Source: Haliclona indistincta (Eukaryota > Porifera > Demospongiae > Haplosclerida > Chalinidae). From it: DNA of 64,000 nt. Positions 21,735-34,243 of this stretch are shown here, in pieces. Under the pieces are notes generated by a model that was not told the origin of the DNA, ran no database searches, and worked only from the letters and a program-made list of their open reading frames with translations. The translations under genes and the position numbers were made by a program. The stretch spans positions 8,683,864 to 8,747,863 of the forward strand of contig OZ024790.1 in the NCBI GenBank assembly GCA_964017065.1. Reading direction: 5' to 3'. Each line of letters starts with the position of its first letter. The stretch's first letter is position 1.

Positions 21735-24700
21735 TCAACAGCTCTTCATGGGCTCAACCTCTAGTCTGCTAGCAAGTGCATTCTGTAGAATCACCAATAA
21801 TGGTGTTGATTACAGTATGTCTCCTTACCATTGCAGTTATAAGGCTTATGTCATATGAAATGCCGCCATTTTCCTTCACTTGTTTAAGCTTCTTCTTCTC
21901 AGGGTCGCCAGCAATCATTACTGGTCGAGTTGGGTCAGACTATAGAGACAAGCAAAGTGAAGCCATCATGGAGTTTGAATGACTAGTGTTTCCACTCACT
22001 GGCTCAAGTGACCTCATTTCATCAATGTATGTCTGTAGACGATCGTCAAAACCAGGAGCAAATGCATTCGGGTCCAATGCTATGAACATTTGACTCTAGA
22101 TTTACAAAACAAGGAACAAATCAATACCATTTTTAGTCGTTGACGCACGGCTTAAAATGTTCTGAATGGTTGATGAGGGGTCTGATGACATAGAGACCTC
22201 ATGAAATTCAGTTGGTAAAGTGCAGGGTTTACGGAATTTACCTCTGTTTATTAAAAATTTGGGACTTTTTACACCAGCTCATGCAGTTTGTGTGAGAGTT
22301 AGGGTGTCCACGTGGCTGCATGCATGTTTAGACAATAGAAGTGCTGGTGCTCTGTACTATGTATGCATATAGGTACCTTGTTGGCTTCCACTGCGTTATC
22401 TTGATACTTCCTAATACTTAGTCCACTTGGTCCATCACTCAGCACACCAGTCAAAATATCAATCAGCATAGCTAATCCATACCCTTTTGCACCGGCTATA
22501 ACAAATTAATATCCCGTAACATAGAGAACCTCAAATCCACCATAATGAATTTGATCATCATAATTATACCTATCGCTCTGAGACCCCCTTCCTTGAGAAC
22601 AGCACCAGGGTCTGTTGTATCCTATGAAATTATAATAATAATAATTTATTATTGCCGTGAGGAAAGTGATAGATTAACTCAAACCTTTCCTTGACTGTCA
22701 ACTCCCCAACCTAGCGGTATTTTACATTCTTTCCTACCCATAATCTCCACCTAAAAACCAACAATGGACTGATAATGAATAATTATTTTTATCTGACCAT
22801 GCCATAAGCTACAACAGAGGTAGCCATGTCCAGAGTAAAGCTGTCTCCATTTTTACCAGGAGCAACCACACACAGTGGGTTGCTTCCCAGTGCTCTCTGC
22901 ATGCATGCATTAGAGAATAATTTAATCCAAGTTGTACCACGTACCTTCTTGGCTCCTGGAGGTACAATAAGTGGTGATGTGTTTGTCCCAGTCATTCCCT
23001 TAACAAAATTTTTTTACAAAATAATTAATTGTCAGCTCCAGGCATGTTACTAACAATCATTCCTTGGTCGGCTGCTTTTTGAGCATAGTAGCTAGCCATT
23101 CCATAATGGTTTGACCCTGTACGGGTAACTTAGTAATATAGATATTCAGTTTTTGTAACAATGGAAGGAACTCACCTACACAATTTATCCAAGCCACACC
23201 CACTTTATTTGCTTTTGCAATGGCGATGTCCATGCAGAACTTTCCTACAATCTATTGTTGTGTCCATGTATAAACACTCATGCATGTAATGATAATGATT
23301 TAATACGGGTGCATGTGTCATGTCTTATGCAGTGGCGCATGCTGTGTGTGGATAATAATAATTACTATTATCATGTACCATTCCAATAGCGTTTTTTCCG
23401 CTAACAAAGGCAGTAGCAGGAGTCTCCTTGATAATTGTGGGAACCGCCTTCCCGTCACAATTACCAGACATTACTTCTTCCACGTACATTCCTGCAAGAA
23501 ACAAAATTTTAAAGGCACAATCCGCAACTTCCTGGCGCCGCAAGATCTTATCAATAGATATTACAGTTCGGATACTGTACGTCGCAACGCATGATTATAC
23601 TGCGCGATCTATGGTAAAACGCACACGGTCAGTTTTTTACTGCCGCGTGACGCGACGCGAGGATAGAAACGAGTTCTATTTCTTGCTACGCGACGAGGCA
23701 CAGTCATTGCGACCCATTGTGAACTAGGCTTTTGGCTTTAGTAATCGCGGTAATATGCATCGACCACCTCGACGTGACGTCACGCAATACATTTTGATTT
23801 AGATAGGGTTTCGACAGTCACAGATTCAGGCGTTGTAGAGTGGTTTGACCCGAACATAGAACAGACAAACAGTGAAGCGCCAAGTCCTCCCTTTTAGCAA
23901 GAAGAAAAAATAAAAAATCACGAAATATCTACTAGTAGGCGCAGCGCTCGTAAGTAATGAACCTTTCTCAATAAGACAATGGAATGTACGGGTGGAGTTA
24001 ATTAAACGTGACGTCACTTCCGGAGTCCCAAAGCAGCTCCACTAGTGAAATGGTCGAACTTTGAGCTCACCGTACTCAAGCTGGGTTTTGATTATTCTTG
24101 CTAAAATCGGGTAACTTCGAGTGCACAAGCCTGTCTATTGATACGAACTAGAATCAGCACGATCGTGCTTAGTTGAACGGCAAAACAGCGATGCCAGACA
24201 CAGCTGTATAACTAGAAGGAACGCGTTACTGAAAGAAGTACAGGTTTGTGGAAGCGCCAACCATGTGCTAGCAGTTACGCTTTGTCGGTGTATAGTGTTT
24301 AGCACAGGCAGGCAACGGTAGAACGAAGGCAAAGACGAGGATAAGCTTGCTACCGCGTACGGTAGCGCTGCGTGTTGGTAGTCACAAACAACGGTTGTTT
24401 ATAGCGGTAAGAACACTAGTACAGCTTGCCACAACGTTAAGCAGAAGTGCAGTAGTGTGCAGCGCCGGCAGTCATTGTCGTTAGTGGAGTAAAACAAAAA
24501 TGAGTGAACGCTCTAGTACAGCATGCTTTTATGTACCCTGCAGCGCTGGTTGTCAACGTAGAATGCGTGTGAAATTGAGAATAGCCAAAGTAACGCCAAT
24601 TGCAGTAGCAGAGTTTTAAAACTTGTGCCTGTAAGGTGTAAGAGTACGCGCAGTCTAAAGTTAGCCTATTTTCTCAATCACTCACATACATTACAGCCGC

Positions 24701-25404
24701 TGGGAGGAGCTAAATGGGACTCCGGAAGTGAATTCACGTTGATTAACGCTTCATTAACGCTTAATTACATTCTTTAGCCTGTTATTGGGAAAGGCTCATT
24801 ACTTTTTGTTCAAACTACATTTTACTTAGTTACTTAGGTATCACACATCTGCACAGCAAGTTTTATGATGTTCATCAGTACACTTTCTTCCATCTGGCTC
24901 ATCAGTTCATTTGAGCCAGGTGGAAGGAAGGCTCAAATGAGCCAGATGGAAGGAAGTGTATGCACTTCATAAAACTTGCTGCGGTGCAGATGTGTGATAC
25001 CTAACTAAGTAAAATGTAGTTTGAACAAGCCTAGATATTTCGTGATTTTTTTCATGCAAAAAGGAGGACTTGGCGCTTCTCTGTTTTTCCGTTCTATGTT
25101 CAAGTCAAACCACTCTATACACCGGGATGCAAACCTGCTGAATCTGTGACTGTCGATTTTTCATTAAAAACCGGCTATAGATTTAGAGGAAATTAATTTT
25201 AGCTTCCCTATCCCGTACTGTAAAATCTATGATCTTACCAAGGCGGTTCAAGCCATGACTAAATATTCCTCTGGAGTCTGCTTCCACAATAACATCTGCA
25301 AGAACACGCGATGACTCCGGTGCAGCGCCCGCTTTCATCATGCAGCGCACGACGAATGCGTGCGCCTCATATTGTTTTATAAGTTTGCCGTAGGCAGCGG
25401 CCAT
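21735..25404 (-). CDS. Malate/L-lactate dehydrogenase family (Ldh_2) oxidoreductase
   Basis: Twelve exons join in frame to 353 aa, the usual family length: 25239-25404, 23379-23491, 23176-23251, 23055-23116, 22945-22998, 22798-22896, 22685-22750, 22570-22621, 22377-22495, 22000-22095, 21829-21939, 21735-21782. Family motifs in order: FSHGLNRL (catalytic His region), VGKFCMDIAI, GSNHYGMASYYA, NPLCVVAPG, GDSFTLDMATS, GWGVDSQG, and AGAKGYGLAMLIDILTGVLS. Members oxidise 2-hydroxy acids (malate, sulfolactate, ureidoglycolate) with NAD(P); the substrate here is not decided. No signal peptide was evident. Exon 3 begins ATTGTAGGA, not at the later TAG|GA, because only that keeps the frame. The donor of exon 6 fits GTCAGA, which is weak. 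Intron 1 is swollen by a 1.35-kb element. Confidence 0.88.
23811..25156. mobile_element. 1.35-kb long-TIR element in intron 1 of the Ldh_2 gene
   Basis: TCGACAGTCACAGATTCAG starts the left end and its complement ends the right. The inverted match continues for ~125 bp (GAGTGGTTTGAC, GAACATAGAAC, AAGCGCCAAGTCCTCC, AATCACGAAATATCT) and resumes after an insertion (ATGAACCTTTCTCAATAA; CACTTCCGGAGTCCCA), so each arm was about 250 bp. No transposase ORF. The target duplication is not clear. Confidence 0.75.
24811..25028. repeat. Nested foldback inside the long-TIR element
   Basis: GTTCAAACTACATTTTACTT at the left returns inverted at about 25006-25026. Arms also share GTATCACACATCTGCA and GCAAGTTTTAT. 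The centre contains CATCTGGCTCAT and its inverse. It interrupts only the right arm of the host element, so it inserted later. Confidence 0.75.
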
Positions 25405-25468
25405 CAACAATCAGTCGTTACCCGTACGCAGTATGCGGGAGGGTTATGCGTTCGTGTCCGTCTATATT

Positions 25469-26030
25469 TATGCCTCGGTGGGCGGAGCCACGAGGCATAC
25501 AGTTTGGTTTGTCATTCTGTCCGCATGCAGAACTCCGCGTTGGCGGAAACTAAGCGCTGATACTTGCAATACATGTTCAACTCGGTGTTGCCTCGTAATT
25601 GAATTGATAGACTTTTGGTTTCAAAGCTTCGTTACCTTGAATGGCATTGCTGGACTCGCTCAGCATTGTGGGACTTCGCTGAAGATAAAGCTGTCTACTA
25701 TAGTCTTCTTCACAGCTTGTAAGACAATTCTGTACTCAAGGTAGTACAGTGAGTGCTGAGAAATCAATCGTGCTATCGCTAAGCAGCTCCAGCAAGCTAG
25801 CAACCAGCGCTCACGTGCTGTGTTGATTATAGGCACGCCCAACTGAATTCCATGTGGTTAGCACTGCTAGGCTTCTGATTGCATAGTTGCAACAACCCAC
25901 TAGCTTATTCTGCAAACAGTGCTGTACTGCAGCTTGTTGCAGCGCTCTTCAGCTTTAATTTCATCATACAGGAATTGCATTGCATAACTATTATAATGCA
26001 TTGTGATTGCTGTACAGAAAGGTACAGTGT
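25469..26030. repeat. Inverted copy of the kinase-intron dispersed repeat
   Basis: It starts TATGCCTCGGTGGGCGGAG and, read on the minus strand, carries the same interior as 12000-12580 (CAGCAATCACAATGCA, GGAATTGCATTGCA in complement, AATCAGAAGCC, TCAGCGCTTAGTTT). It lies just upstream of the Ldh_2 gene start. Confidence 0.75.
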
Positions 26031-27027
26031 TCCACACGAAGAGGAGCAAAAATCTTTTTTTTTACATGTTGGTTCATATCTCATGAACCAAGTGTCCTAT
26101 GGTCATGTTGCATGTACCATTATGATCCTCTATCCTTACTGAACACCCTGGTTCATATGGCTTCGCGTCACGTGACGTAGGCGTGTCACAATATGGCGGC
26201 GTATCACACCCACTGGAGTGACAGTTTTAGGTTAGGATTTCCAGAACTACTGCTAGTTAAGATTTCTTAAAGCTGCATTACAACTATCACCAAGAGAGCT
26301 AACGTTTGGGCAAGTGTCCGACTTGAACTAGCGTTAGTTCGGCAACGGGAACCAAAGATGGATTTCGCGACTGACAAGCGGGCCAAAACTTTAGGTACGG
26401 GAAATCCGATTCCGTGGGAGTTAAGCTCCAATACTTGGAGACTGCACAGCCAATACATCCATCCACACTTTGCCGCACACTACGCGTCCCTAGAAATGTT
26501 CACAGCGACAAACGAGACTCTTTTCTGCACGAGTGCTGCTTTTCTGCACGAGTGCAGCTTTTCTGCACGAGTGCAGCTCAGAGCACGGGTATGTGTTCAT
26601 TAGAACTATAGTTTACAAGGCCGTAGCCAGGATTTGGGGAAGGGGGGTCTTATTTGCGGCGTGAAGAGCCAGACGAAAATTTTTAGCCAATTAATTATTC
26701 ATTAGGGCGTGTCAGTCGACAGAGTGGTTTCTCGCGATCGCGTACACAGTTAAACTATGGAACCTGCTGATCATGAGATTGTCCCTGCAGCAGATTGTCT
26801 CCGCTTCATCCCTCTCTGTTTTCAAGAGAGATATTTGTGGCTATCGATCTAATTTAATCTAGTAACTTATGTTGTTTGTCTTCTCTTCTGGTTGGTACCA
26901 TGCATTATTATTATTAATGAATTTTATTTCCGTGCGAGGGAAATACATGCTGTAAGTATACCTAGTAATAATAATACGGGTAGCTTCCTGCATGTAGTTG
27001 CATGCACGGTACGTACCGTATTAATTC
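26031..27027. other. Spacer between the Ldh_2 gene and the Ig array
   Basis: Contains three tandem copies of a ~19-bp unit, TTTTCTGCACGAGTGCAGC, at 26521-26579, each with a CTGCA..TGCAG dyad. A GGCCGTAGCCAGGATTTGGG motif followed by a G-run at about 26620 looks like the end of a transposon. An ATG at 26358 followed by 12 codons and a donor (TTTAG|GTACGG) could be a first exon, but no partner exon was found. Confidence 0.4.
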
Positions 27028-30000
27028 GGCATCAGACCAATCACCACGGCCTAATGTCACTTGGATAAAAGTCACTGGTGGTAGTACAGAATTTCCAATA
27101 GTTACATGTACACAGGAGACCACACCTATAACCACCACTCTCACCAACTCATTCTCTCCACTCACATTCAGTCACAGAGGGCAGTATCGGTGTATGGTAA
27201 TCCTCGATATATCCACTGTCTATGGCTTTGCTGGTAGTGAAGACTACAATATCTTAGTCGATTGTGAGTTAAACAAGCTTGTCGACGTCCATCAGTGTGA
27301 CTAGCTACTGTAGAATTATGTAATGACAGTATCTATTGTTCACAGCTGCTCTCTCTTCCTCTAGTTCCTCCTCCTACAGTGTTAGTCGAACCTGTCAACC
27401 CATCAGTACCCATGGTAGCTGGTACAGTTCGTGACCTCACCTGCACCATCACTCTCACTAATGTGGATGATATCAATGTGATGGTGAACTTCTCCTGGGG
27501 TACTCCAATGGGAATGCTTCTATCATCGTCTCCAAGGATCACTAGCATCTCTGGTACCACCCAGTCTGGTAACCAGTCTACTTTCACCTCAACTCTCTCC
27601 ATCAGTCCACTGGACAGTGATGTAGACACTACAATGTTTTCTTGTCTTGTCAGTGTCAACTCAGATCCTGCTGACAGCTTCATCATACCTACTGCTGCTA
27701 ATAGCTCTGTTGATATCACTGTACAACGTGAGTACTACATGTACAATTTATTAATATACCATAATTGTTCCTATCTGTAGCTCTTCCTCCTCCTATTGTA
27801 ATGACAACCTCCAGTGGTACCATGGCTCCTGGCTCCTCTATCACTCTCAAATGTGTTGTGGGAGTGGTACAAGGGTTGATAGTCCAACCAGACATTTTTT
27901 GGACCAAGCAAGCTGTTAGTGCTGGTGGTGATACAGCTCTGAACACCATTAGTGTACCACCTGTGAGGACTAACAACACTGTCACTCTCACATTCGATCC
28001 TACCAATACTTCTGATGCTGGACAATACACATGTACTGCTACTGTTGATATCAGTGCAATCAATGTCACTGTCAGTAATTACAGTATGGTGGACATCAGG
28101 CTACAGAGTGAGTAGGTTACTGCAGTAGCTGATTTTTGAATATTTCCCTTCCTCTCCCTCTCTCTCATATTGCAGTCCCATCTCCCACTGTCTCCCTCAC
28201 ACTCTATTCTGCTCTCAGTACTGTCTCAGCCAACAGCAGCACAACACAGACCCATCTTGCTGGCAGTACTCTCACCAAAACATGTGTTATTGAAATACCA
28301 CTCACTGTGAACACACTGTTTGATGTGGAAATGATGTGGTCTAAAGATGGTGACGATGATTTTGACACAGATAATGTTGGCGATGTAAATGCAACAACCC
28401 CTCGTATTGATATCACCACAGCAACTGAGACCTCACCCAACCGATATGAGACTCGACTAGTGTATAGTACTCTCAGTAGTAGCATGGATAGTGGTAGCTA
28501 TGAGTGCAGTATCAGTATCGATAGTAACGACACACTACTGTATGTGGAGGACTCTGCACTGGTCAAAGAGAGTACTACTGTGATTGTACAAGGTGAGCTG
28601 TCATGAGCTAGACATTGACTGTGTGCTACAAATCGTGTTGCTTCCTAGATCCTGTCATCAGCAACTCCACTGTTGCACCTACCATGGTTGCTGTACTAGA
28701 AGCAACATGCCAGCAGTACAGTGTCTAGTAGAGGTGAGCTGTGGGTTTATAGGACTTATTGTAGCTTTGTTGGTACAATACAAGTGAAAAATTGAGAAAT
28801 TTATTCAGCTATTTATGTTTAATTACAAAATATATCGTCCTTTTCTGTCATAAGCTTGTGTTTAATTTTTCCTCACAGCAATGTCAGTTCCCAACACTCC
28901 TACTGCTGCTGTCGCTGCTATCAACCCTACCAATGCCACTATCATGATCACTGTCCCTAGTATAGCATACACTAATGAGACCTACCACATACTATACACT
29001 GGTCAGGAGAGAGACACTGACCTGGCACAGAGCAGCACTGTCAGTGGTACAGAAGATATCATAGCTATCAATTCCACCTACACTATCACACTGAGTGGCT
29101 TGGAGGAGGATACCACATACAACTACACAGTGATTGCTAGTAACTGTATAGGAAACACTTCTACTGCTACTATGAGCTTTAGGACAAGCTTGGTTCCAGG
29201 TAAGATTATGAAGCATCATGTCGCATTTTCCATACAGAATGCATTTTTCACTATAGCACTGAATGTCAGTGTATCATTGAACAACATGGACTTGCCTCTC
29301 ATTGCTGGAGCAACCAGTTCACTACTGTGCTTAGTGGAGTCTAATACAGGACCAGTGACCATCACTTGGACTAGAAATGGCAGTCCAGTCGACACTAGTA
29401 ATAGCAGAGTGATAGTAACTATGACACAGAGTGACTCCACACTCACTATCAATCTACTGCATACATCTGATGGTGGACAGTATCAGTGTATTGGGACTAT
29501 AGTTAACAATATCAATACTATCAGCACTGATGTGATTGATCTTAACATAACCAGTGAGTAGCTACATACTATCATGTACACATAAAATTATCATGTTCTC
29601 CTGCAGTCTCCATCATCAGTGTCACAGTGACCATCATACCTAATGATACACTGTATGTGGACACATTTAGTGACTTCCAGTGTAATGCAACTATCAGTGA
29701 GCATGTGGACACACCCACTACTATCATGTATCAATGGCTGGGACCATCACTACTCACCACTGGAGCTGACTACAATATCACTGGAGACACTCTACGTATC
29801 AATCGGTTCAATATAATACGTGATAATGACAGGACCATCACCTGCATGGCTACAGTGCTACCATCATCAGGACAACAGTATGTACTACACAAAAATGCTA
29901 GTGAGAACATACTACTGACTGTAGTAGGTGAGTAAAAATAATATAACTAGCTAGTCTTGCACTGCCATTAGTATGCACACTATCAACTACACTTGTTCCA

Positions 30001-30665
30001 TCATCTTCTTTATCAGAGAAGACATCAACATTATCTCCATCAAGCTGCAGTTGTCCTTCATCAATATCTACTGGTCTAATAGCAGCTGTGGCAGTGATTG
30101 TGTTGATATCATTAGCATCTCTGATTGGGAATGTCATAGTGACTACTCTGTACATTTTGTCACTGAAAAGACGACGACAATCGTTCACACCAAAAAGGTG
30201 CATCAGCATTTATACTAGATGAAGTAATAGCACATCTGTTTCAAATTTTTAATTATAGCGGGTCACCATTACCCATGAAAAGTGAAGAAAAAGATGATGC
30301 AATATTATACGATATACCAGGACAGATAAGGTGAATTAAAATGTACATTAGTGCAGAGTCTTGTGCAAAAATTCTCTGCTTCGCTGTATTCTGCTTGGTT
30401 TTATAATGATGTCCATTATCTATTGGTTGTATTTCAGTAGTTCAACACCTGTGTCTGTGAAACCCATTGATATAGTATATGATCAACCACAACAGGCAAC
30501 ACAGTAAGAGAATTTATCATTTGAGTTCTGTTTGTATTATTTTGTTGCAGAACATGCAGTGATGATATCAAGATGACAGATTGTGCAGCATATGGCACTC
30601 ACACACTACCCACACAGTCCAGTGCTGTTGCTGATGATGAATACGAACAAGTCACTACAATGTGA
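27028..30665 (+). pseudogene. Ig/FN3 receptor copy A, 5'-truncated
   Basis: Exons matching 9-20 of the intact copy are present: 27028-27263 (partial), 27365-27727, 27781-28107, 28176-28592, 28649-28733, 28879-29199, 29257-29553, 29607-29927, 30017-30197, 30259-30330, 30438-30503, 30551-30665. No exon 1-8 or signal peptide exists; upstream sequence is unrelated. Exon 13 is 85 bp in place of 336 bp. The 251-bp loss shifts the frame and creates a TAG at 28726-28728. The transmembrane and tail exons remain intact, including YDIP, YDQP and YEQV. It cannot give the full receptor. A transcript skipping exon 13 would stay in phase, because all Ig/FN3 exons are phase 1-1. Confidence 0.85.
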
Positions 30666-30696
30666 TACTGACTGAATTGTTAAAATAGCCACATGC

Positions 30697-31715
30697 ATGC
30701 CCATTTCTCTCGGTGGCACCGGTCTTAGACGGGCTTCACTCCACTCTCCAGCTGCCTTCCTAGGTTCTTGCTTCCAATCTGCCCCACTGGTTTCCCAATC
30801 CTTGGCCACGAGTTCTCTACTCATTCCACTCACCTCCAGGAGTCCTTTCAAAGCCTGTCTTATTGCTGCAAAGACAGAAATTGGCAAGACCTCGATGACA
30901 TTGACGTTCCCTTACGGCAGCGGAGTCTGTCCCGAGTTATCGACGACCATCTCTATGACTCCTTACTTTCCTCTTCACCTGATACTCGGTCTAGGGCCTT
31001 GGTCCTCTCATCATCTATCCCTCATGCTGGTGACTGGCTAAAGGTCGTTCCCTGCTCTGCTTTGGGTCTTCATCTCAATGAATGGGAATTCAGCACTTCT
31101 CTCAAATACTGGCTCGGCATTCCCATGGCTCCTCCTGACGCCTCATGCTCAGTGTGCAACAAGACATGTGACTCATTCGGAGACCATTTTATTGAATGTG
31201 GGGGCAATGGAGACAGGATTCTGCGTCACAATGCTTTGCGTGATGCGATCTCTGCTTCTGCTCGCTCTGCCGCTCTCTCTCCTCGGCTGGAGGTTCCTTC
31301 TCTCATCCCGGGTGGCCGCTCTCGTCCCGCTGACATTTTCCTTCCCAGTTGGAAGCGCGGGTTGCCAGCTGCTCTGGATGTCACCGTAATCTCCTCTCTG
31401 CAATCCTCCACTGTCCTGTCAGCCTCCTCTTCTCAGGGTCATGCTCTTCAGGTTGCTGAGGCTCGCAAAATTGCTGCTCATGACAACCTTTGTCGGGCAG
31501 AAGGCATTTCCTTTATCCCTCTCGCTGTGGAGGTCTTGGGTGGCTGGAGCTCTCAGGCTTGCTCTACCATCAAGGGAATTGCCCGCATGAGAGACTCCCG
31601 TCTCGGCGTCACGAACTCAACTTCTCTTATCTTCCAAAGACTTTCAGTCACATTGTGGAGATGCAACGCCACCATGTGGGTGTCCCGCTGCAGGTCCTTG
31701 GACTGTCTTACTTAG
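30697..31715 (+). pseudogene. 3' end of an RLE-type non-LTR retrotransposon
   Basis: The sequence begins PISLGGTGLRRASLHSPAAF, the usual region after the reverse-transcriptase domain, in one frame. It shifts to another near 30868 and continues to a stop at 31715. The second part carries a CxxC...H...C cluster (CSVCNKTC...DHFIEC), then RHN, then RPAD followed 14 residues later by DVTV. This order (zinc cluster, RHN/D, (K/R)PD-x12-14-D/E) is the restriction-like endonuclease signature of R2/NeSL/Hero-type LINEs. The RT core is missing and the frame is broken, so it is a dead 5'-truncated copy. It starts exactly where the 3' flank of copy A stops matching its paralogs. Confidence 0.75.
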
Positions 31716-31844
31716 TTAGGTTAGTTTTTGTTTTAAAATTAGTTATAGTTAATTTCGTTGCTCTTTTATCATTATGACTGTGCATGTGTTAAAATTAATT
31801 ATTAATTATAAGATAGGTAATAATAGTAATGTTCCTTATAATTA

Positions 31845-32249
31845 CAAGAAAATAAAAAGATTTCTAACGAAATCAAAAGGATGTAGGGATAAAGAAATCT
31901 GTTACTGGTCCACAATGTAAACCAACAAGGAGCAAGCATGGAATGGTAACACGATTGACTTGCTAACAGACCATAGATCCCTACATCAGTGGCTGTACAT
32001 AACATTTTGACTATACTATAATTATTTTGTCACAAGCTAAATTCAATTCAATGCATGTCAGGTGTCAGTCAATAGCAACTAGCAGAACTGCTGTAGTCAG
32101 CCACTGATGTAGGGATCTATGGTCTGTTAGCAAGTCAATCGTGTTACCATTCCATGCTTGCTCCTTGTTGGTTTACATTGTGGACCAGTAACAGATTTCT
32201 TTATCCCTACATCTTTTTGATTTCGTTAGAAATCTTTTTATTTTCTTGT
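31845..32249. repeat. Foldback element, family 2 copy 2
   Basis: Arms of ~150 bp (AAAAAGATTTCTAACG..., GATGTAGGGAT, TTGACTTGCTAACAGACC, CTACATCAGTGGCTG) with the inverse from 32098. They match the arms at 15576-15938 with small differences; the loop is ~100 bp. Confidence 0.8.
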
Positions 32250-32662
32250 TTGTGTTCTTTTTTCTTTTACAGTGAGTTTCAAAGTTTTGGTGCAGTTCGA
32301 ATTCGGCAAGATAATGTATCTCGTTTTTGTTTCCATCATTGGTTTGGTTTGCTTTCTTGATAATTGCTTTTTAACTTGTAGCTCCTAAATACTGAAACTA
32401 GCTCATGCATTCATGCATGCTGAAGCCTGGATGCACAGCATACGAGCCCCGCCCACTCTGGTTTAGAATTTTCTGTATGGCTGTGATACTATCTGGCAAG
32501 CAGCAGAACGGTGATACTACACGAGCTTACTCTGTGAGTTGTTCTTCGAAGACTCCAGACGCCAATATGCGCTCTCCATACGGCGATACTCTACAAGTGT
32601 GTTTGGTCACGTGCGTATTACGTAATCACAATAATGGCGTCAAACACTTACAGTGCTTTTAA

Positions 32663-33648
32663 TCTAGAGGAGCCACTTTTTATTCCCAGAGTTGTGTGTG
32701 TAGTTAGTCCACACAACTTTCTACATAGCCCTTTCTATTGCATTAATGCAGATTGCAACTATAACCATGAAAAAATGCAGGACACACGATGCTCTACAGC
32801 TCTCTCCCATTGAAGCTAATACAATAGCGCCATGTTTGTGACATCACTATAATTTGTACAACGTCACGACGAACCACACCTACGACACAGCAGCCACAGT
32901 CTAGCGCCACAACGAGGCTTGGCGGTTATTATTCCTCGAGCTTAGCTAATATCTATGCTGTAGAAGCACGCTTAAGAACGGGCAAGCGCAAAACACAGCT
33001 TTTGATCGGCGCCATTCTTGCCGCTCGACAGTGAGCGGCGCAGCGCACGCAGAAACACGTAATCGATAAACGCTCATATTGGATGAATATCATTATAACA
33101 CGGCAGAGAATCGAAGTCACAGCTAAAGTTGGTGTTCTCGCTGACCGCGTTTGCGCGTGGATGAACGTATCGCGCTAGTTTAAAAACTAGTGAAAACTAC
33201 AAGTATCTGGCTATCCAGAGATCAAGTGGTTTTTCTTAACTCGCAAAGATGTCCAGATTTCAGCCTTAACACTTTTATCACCAAAAATCGCCAATTTCTG
33301 GTACATTTAGGGCTCATAATTCACTATGCTTGGAAGTTAAGCTCTCTAACTTGCTGAGATTAAAACTGAATAGTCATTCAAGCAGACTGCAAAGGGAATT
33401 TTCTTAACTCAGCTCCATACTATTTTCCTGCTCTAAACACATTTTTTCATAATTGCAAACCAATGCCTGGTACACAAGCAGCAACAACTTTACTGTCAAC
33501 TAGCATAATCAGTCCAGATTTTCTACACACACTATGGAATGATATGTGAACACTCATAGCAAATTTCAGTGCAATAGCAACTATAGTTACTTTTTCTGAA
33601 CACAAAACATACTTGTTAACCACAAAACACAAAAGTGGCTCCTCTAGA
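32663..33648. mobile_element. 986-bp TTAA-flanked element
   Basis: Ends TCTAGAGGAGCCACTTTT and complement, with TTAA at 32659-32662 and 33649-33652. The interior (32730-33230) matches the inverse of 13090-13560, although the outer ends of that copy differ. No transposase ORF. Confidence 0.75.
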
Positions 33649-33652
33649 TTAA

Positions 33653-34243
33653 CCCTTTAATTACTAAATTATCTTGCTAAAATTTTAACCTCGTAAATGC
33701 TGACCACTTCTCTCGTGAATATCTCGTGTGTCTTTTGTGCTACTGGTCTCAAATTTGCGTCCTTTTACGCCAGTGAGTAGCCGCAATTGCCCACACTCAA
33801 GTCAGTCGATATGCCCCTCCCACTTCGAAAGTGAAGCCGATAAAGTGCAACGACCTCGTCAAATTTTGCTCAAAGTTAGTACTTTGGGGCTGGCTACTGA
33901 AAAGTACACACAGATAGCAGTGGTTTTGGTGAGTGCAAAATGTAGCCCAGATCATAGAGAATGCACAAAAATGTGTTTCCGAGCATCCTGAAGCCATAGA
34001 ATGTCCAAAATTTCTTGGCAGCCATTTTGTTTCTCCTAAAATGTTGTGAAATTTGCACTGAAGCCATAGAAACGCCGTCGCAATAACGTTTAGTGCAGGG
34101 GGCGTGCCGAAAACCACTGGATTTTTTGCGGTTATTTGTATTCTTCAATTTGGCTTAATTTTGGGATATTTTAACACTTTTTGATAAAGTTATGGTGTCT
34201 GAAGTATGTATGTCGCCAAAAGGCGACAATAGGGGTTAAAGGG
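33653..34243. mobile_element. 591-bp TTAA-flanked element with CCC/GGG ends
   Basis: TTAA|CCCTTTAA at the left and TTAAAGGG|TTAA at the right. The left TTAA (33649-33652) is shared with the right flank of the preceding element, so the two abut. TTAA with CCC...GGG ends is the piggyBac pattern. No transposase ORF. Confidence 0.65.

Noticed and set aside
26358..26603. 81-aa ORF upstream of the Ig array
   Set aside because: The C-terminal part is the triplet repeat; only the first 12 codons before a donor look exon-like and no partner exon was found.
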